Source: Larus michahellis
Lineage: Eukaryota > Chordata > Aves > Charadriiformes > Laridae
Assembly: GCF_964199755.1 (NCBI RefSeq)
Contig: NC_133917.1
Coordinates: 2,921,501-2,985,500, forward strand
Direction of reading: 5' to 3'
Length of the DNA: 64,000 bases
The notes under the pieces are model-generated. The model did no database searches and was not told the origin of the DNA. It saw only the letters and a program-made list of their open reading frames with translations. The first letter of the stretch is position 1, and each line of letters begins with the position of its first letter. Made by a program: the position numbers and the translations under genes. Shown piece after piece: positions 54,742 to 64,000 of the stretch.

Positions 54742-54948
54742 AGGGGCGAGGGGCGGGGGGGGGGGAGGTAGGGGGGGGCGATCCTGGCAGCTCCACCTGC
54801 GGCAGCTGGGGCCAGCCCGCGTGTGGGGCGCGGGGTCACCCCTCTGCAGCGGCTGAGCCCCCTGTAGTCCCCACCTTGGAGGGGCAACACCCAGCGCCCC
54901 CCCCCCCAATCCACTGTGGGCTTTGCAGGGGCAAATGGGAGGGGGAAC

Positions 54949-54968
54949 ACACACACACACACACACAC
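54949..54968. repeat. (CA)n microsatellite
   Basis: About ten CA units. Shorter CA runs occur at 59945-59958 and 60550-60562. Confidence 0.85.
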
Positions 54969-55379
54969 CCCCAAGGAGGGGGAACCCCCCAGGGCCATAG
55001 GGACAGTGGCTCAGGGGGGTTGTGCAGGGGCTGCAGCAGATGGAGGGGTGGCCGGGGGACACATGCCCCGGTGTCCCAGCTGTGTCCCCAACCACCAGCT
55101 GCCGCAGAGCAGCTGCTGCTCAATCCAGGCCCCCCAGCCCCCAAAACCGTGCTGGGAGCAACCTTGGGGCTTTGTCCCCCATGTCCCCCTGCTGTCCCCA
55201 ACCCCCCTGGCCCCGCTCGTCCCCAGCTGCCCCAGGGGAGGAGGTTTTCTCCCCCGGGCTGGGCCCCGCGGGGCTGGTTTCTGCTGCCCGAGCAGACAAA
55301 GAGGAGCTGGAAGGGACGGGGCACAGCCGGGAAAGGGCCAGGCTGCGGCCAGCACAGGCACCGGGCCACGGTGGGGACA

Positions 55380-55850
55380 GGGGCCAAGACGTGGCTGGGA
55401 ACCAGGGCACTGGGGCATGGCCAGGCACAGGGACGGTGTCCCCGAGGATGGGGACAGGGACGTGGCCAGAGATGGGGACCAGGGCGTGGCTGGGGACAGG
55501 GACATGGACGGAGATGGGGACCGGGGTGTGGCTGGGGATGGGGACCCGAGTGTGACCGGGAATGGGGACAATGGCATGGCTGGGGACAGGGACAAGAGTA
55601 CGGCTGAGGATGGGGACAGGGGCATAGCTGGGAACCGGTGGCCAGCCAGGGGGCCGGCGGTACGGCTCGTGATGGGGACCAGGGCGCGGCCAGGAATGGG
55701 GACCAGGGTCTGACTGGGGATGGGGACAGGGCCACGGCTGGGAACCAGGGCAGTGACACACGGCCAGACTGGGGACGGTGGCACAACTGGGGATGAGGAC
55801 CAGGGCGTGGCCGGGCACAGCGGCTCGGCCAAGAACGGGGACCGGGACAC
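55380..55850. repeat. 24-bp minisatellite upstream of TUBA1A
   Basis: Units such as cagggcgtggctggggacag and agatggggaccggggtgtgg recur every 24 bp, most regular at 55460-55630 and looser on both sides. The period of eight codons gives a false Gly/Asp-rich open frame. Confidence 0.8.
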
Positions 55851-56015
55851 ACCGGGGACATGGCCGGGGCCAAGGACATGGGCGGGACCGGGGGTCCAGA
55901 CGGCGGCGGGCAGGAACCGGCGGCTAGGCCGGTCGGTGGCCGCCGCAGCCCCCCCGCACCGCCCGGCCTTTGTCTGCGGCCCCGGGGGGGGGGGCATTAC
56001 CTCATCCCGCCCCGC

Positions 56016-56095
56016 CGCCAATGGCCGCCGCCGCCGCCGCCCCCGGCCCCGCCGCCCGCCCCGCCCCGCCGGGCCTATAAAGCCCCGCACCGAGC
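56016..56095 (+). promoter_or_regulatory. TUBA1A: TUBA1A promoter: CCAAT and TATA boxes
   Basis: CCAAT at 56019-56023 and TATAAA at 56086-56091 within a CpG island. Transcription likely starts near 56115, giving a 5'UTR of about 55 nt before the ATG at 56171. Confidence 0.75.
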
Positions 56096-56170
56096 CCCGC
56101 GCTCCGCCGCGCCTCTTACATCGACCGCCTCAGCGTCGGGCTGTGAGACCGCCCCGGACCGACCGCCGCC

Positions 56171-59505
<3,335 letters not shown>

Positions 59506-59663
59506 ACTCTCACAAGGGTGCTGCTCCTACAGGGAACATAACCTAGTTGAAGACCCCCCCGTGGGTCTGTAGCAGTGTGTGCGCCGCGGTCTGTCCTGTC
59601 CAATGGTCTGTGCTTCAATGGAAAAGTCTGTTATGGACCCACCCGTCCTCTCCTGTGGGTCTA

Positions 59664-59669
59664 AATAAA
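59664..59669 (+). terminator. TUBA1A: TUBA1A poly(A) signal (AATAAA)
   Basis: AATAAA 159 nt past the stop, followed by a T/G-rich stretch (tctgtctttactctgtgccg), as expected for cleavage near 59690. Confidence 0.85.
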
Positions 59670-59699
59670 AAGCATTCCCTGTCTTACCCCCTGGCTCTG

Positions 59700-61870
59700 T
59701 CTTTACTCTGTGCCGTCATGTCCCTCCTTGGGTTTGGTTGCTGTCCCCGACAGCCCCTGGCGTGACCCCGGGGTCCCTGGCTGCACCCAGGTCCTCGAGC
59801 AGGTGCCTGGGGTTGTGCTGAGCCCAGCACCCTACAGCCGCCCCAGCCCTGTGCTCCCCCAACCTGTCCTCCCTCCCCATCCTGCTGCTGTGCTGCCCCT
59901 GGGGTGGGCAATGTGCCCCCCTGCCACGATCTATGCCCCCCCTACACACACACACACACTGTCCCATGGCCCTGTACCGGGGGCTGGGGGGCAGCCTTTT
60001 TTTTAGGACCAGGAGCCACATGAGCCCATGGGGGGGGATCTCCGAACCCCCTTTGCAGTCGGGGAGAAGCCTGGGAGGGTCTCTGCTGTGCTTAGGCAGT
60101 GGAGGGGCTGCGGAACCTCAATCCCCAGGGGGCTGAAAGTGGCCCCCTTCATCCTCCTGGGTGTCCAGGGATGGGTGTTGTTAACACTCCCACCCCCCAT
60201 CATCTGGGTGTGTAGGGATGGGTGGGTGCTTCACACACACCCCCAACCTCCTGGTCATAGCGTGTCCTGAAGTCCCTCTGTTCCCTGCTGTGGGGAAGAG
60301 AAGGGGGGCGGGGGGGTCCTGGAAGCCCCGGTCAGCGGGAGTGGGAAATGGGGCAGCAGCCCCCCAGCTCTGCCTGGGCATAGGGTAGCCAGGCCCTGCT
60401 GTCCCCATCTGTCGTGTGTGTCCGTTCCCCCCATTGCTGCTGGCTGCGGTCAGGGATAAATAATGAAGGGGAAGTTGAACGCGGAGTGAAACTCGAGCGG
60501 ATGCTGCGGAGGGGGTGGGGGACACGACACGATGGACGACCCCCCCCCTACACACACACACACCGGGGGGCTACCGTGCCAGCAACGCCAGCTCCCACCG
60601 GGGAGGGCTGGGAGGGGCTGTGCCGCGGCCCGGCCCGGTCGCCACGTTGGCAGCGCTGGGAGCCCGGCTGGTGCCAGGCTCGGGCCGGCCGCCCCCGCTC
60701 CGAGAGCCCGGTGCGACCAGAGAGAGCCGGGGGCGGGGCGGGGGGGGAAAGAGAACTCGCCCGTCCCGCCGGGAGCGGGGGGCGGCGGGGCGGCCATGCG
60801 GCGGCGGCGCGAGGCAAATGGCGGGAGCCACGTCATCCGCTGCAATGCGGCGGCGGCGGCGGCGGCGGGCGGGGGGGGGGGCACGGGACGGGACACCCGG
60901 CGAAAGGGCGGCTGGGTTGTCCGCAAAGCTCCGGGCAAAACGGGAAGGCGGATTATCGGGAGCAAATAGCTGCGGGGATTAGGTGGGGGCTGGTGCTGCC
61001 CCCCCCCCCCCCGCCTCCCCCTCCCTCCGGCCTCACCGGCCCCCCCCGCGGCCTCGCAGCCGGGCGCCCCGGGGGCGGGGGGGGGGGGGGGGGCAGGGTG
61101 GGACCCCAGGGCATCCCGCATTCGGTGGTCCACAGGGAGCGGGGGGGGGCGGCCCGCCTGGCTGGGGAGGGAGGCATCATGCAGGCAGACGGGGGCGCGG
61201 CTAAAACAAAGCCCACTGCAGTGAGCGGGGTCTGCCCCACCCCCCCCCCCCGGGAGATCAAAGGGGGTCTACCCACCACCCCCACCCCCGGGGCAAATAG
61301 AGCGGGGTGCGGCGGCACGGTGCCCCCCCCCCCCGCATCGTGGCAGGATTCAGGGCTGCGGCGGCCACCCGCAGATAAGCCGAGGGGGGGGGGGGCCGCG
61401 TGGGGCAGATGGGTCGGGGGGGGGGTTTGGGGGCGGCTCTCCAGGGTGCAGATGGGCCGCACCGGGGGGGAGGCGGGGGGGGAGGCGGACGGTGGGGTCC
61501 GGCCGGAGAAGCCGATTAACGGCCACGGGGAGGGGGGGGGGGGCTCCGGGCGCGGCAGCACGTGCCGCCCCCCCGCCCCCCATGTCGCAGTTTTCCTCTG
61601 CAGCGGAGCCGCACCGGGCGGGGGGAGAGGCGGCGGGGGGGGGCGGAAACGGCCGTTCCCACCCCCTCACCGGCAAACGCAGTGATGGGGGGACTTACGA
61701 CGGGGGGCGGGGGAGTGTGTGTGTCAGTGCCCCGCTCCCCACCGGGCGGGGGGTCCCTTCGCAAGCCCCGGGCGGGCGGCGCACCCCGCGGCGAGGGGGG
61801 GGGACCCCCCAAAGCCCCGCAGCGCCCGCCCGCCCGGCAGCTGGAGGGGGAGCTGGAGGCGGGTCGCGCC
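59700..61870. other. Intergenic TUBA1A-TUBA1B, rising into a CpG island
   Basis: 59700-60500 is mixed sequence with short CA runs and no gene. 60550-61870 is very GC-rich with a (CGG)n run near 60845-60865 and CRE-like cacgtcat near 60830. It is probably the distal promoter and CpG island of TUBA1B. Long open frames on both strands here reflect base composition. Confidence 0.4.
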
Positions 61871-61879
61871 ACGCGTCGC

Positions 61880-61980
61880 AGCCAATCCGCGGTGGAGAGC
61901 GCACGGATGGGCAGGCGCGACGGCCAATGGGAGCGCGGGGCGGGGGCACACGGCCCACCCCCCCCGGCCGGTATATAGCG
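61880..61980 (+). promoter_or_regulatory. TUBA1B: TUBA1B promoter: two CCAAT boxes and TATA
   Basis: CCAAT at 61882-61886 and 61924-61928 (42 bp apart, about four helical turns) and TATATA at 61972-61977. Transcription likely starts near 62003, about 54 nt before the ATG. Confidence 0.75.
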
Positions 61981-62056
61981 GGGCGCCCGGGGGTGGCGGT
62001 AGCCTGGTACTTGCGTCGATTCCTTGCTTGTCGGGACGAGTAACCGAGCCGCAGCC

Positions 62057-64000
<1,944 letters not shown>

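Noticed and set aside
55011-56090. Long open frames with GDRD or CPHPQP repeats on both strands
   Set aside because: Products of the 24-bp minisatellite upstream of TUBA1A; no start context, splice sites or known domain.

Overview
The window is vertebrate and almost certainly avian. It is extremely GC-rich, with short introns full of G/C homopolymers, as on bird microchromosomes. Its repeats are mostly CR1 LINEs carrying the avian-type ATTCTRTG 3' tail. The genes are intact, spliced, single-copy nuclear genes whose order matches two blocks of human 12q13.

Block 1 (about 1-24.8 kb) corresponds to the human DDIT3 neighbourhood. It holds the 3' exons of an unidentified gene (+), MBD6 (-), DDIT3/CHOP (+), MARS1 (-) and ARHGAP9 (+). 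I could rebuild every coding exon of MBD6 (952 aa), MARS1 (915 aa), ARHGAP9 (700 aa) and DDIT3 (183 aa) in phase. MBD6 and DDIT3 are head to head across a CpG-rich promoter that keeps CHOP's amino-acid response element and an AP-1 site. The DDIT3 leader keeps a 36-codon inhibitory-type upstream ORF split over two exons. DDIT3 and MARS1 are tail to tail. The MARS1 promoter has a 55-bp tandem duplication of a ZNF143-type site plus a TCTCGCGAGA box.

The middle (about 24.8-41.5 kb) is a gene-poor, repeat-rich island. It holds eight CR1 copies (one with 493 open ORF2 codons), two relics of class I endogenous retrovirus in opposite orientations (one gag-like, one pol/env-like), AT-rich sequence of unknown origin, a degenerate 51-bp minisatellite split by a CR1, and a 41-bp minisatellite. 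GLI1, expected next to ARHGAP9, was not recognised; only weak minus-strand coding-like pieces lie there.

Block 2 (about 41.7-64 kb) corresponds to human TUBA1B-TUBA1A-TUBA1C-PRPH, in the same order and relative orientation: PRPH (-, 400 aa, unusually short head), TUBA1C (-, 449 aa), TUBA1A (+, 451 aa) and TUBA1B (+, cut by the window end). The three tubulin genes share one plan (TATA box, start codon as a one-codon exon, exons of 223 and 149 nt). They also share near-identical introns, which points to recent gene conversion. Between TUBA1C and TUBA1A lie minisatellites and three candidate regulatory clusters (RFX-type X-boxes, a MEF2/E-box pair, an inverted Maf-like repeat). The two blocks are about 8 Mb apart in human and meet here at the repeat island, either through true rearrangement or through an assembly join.
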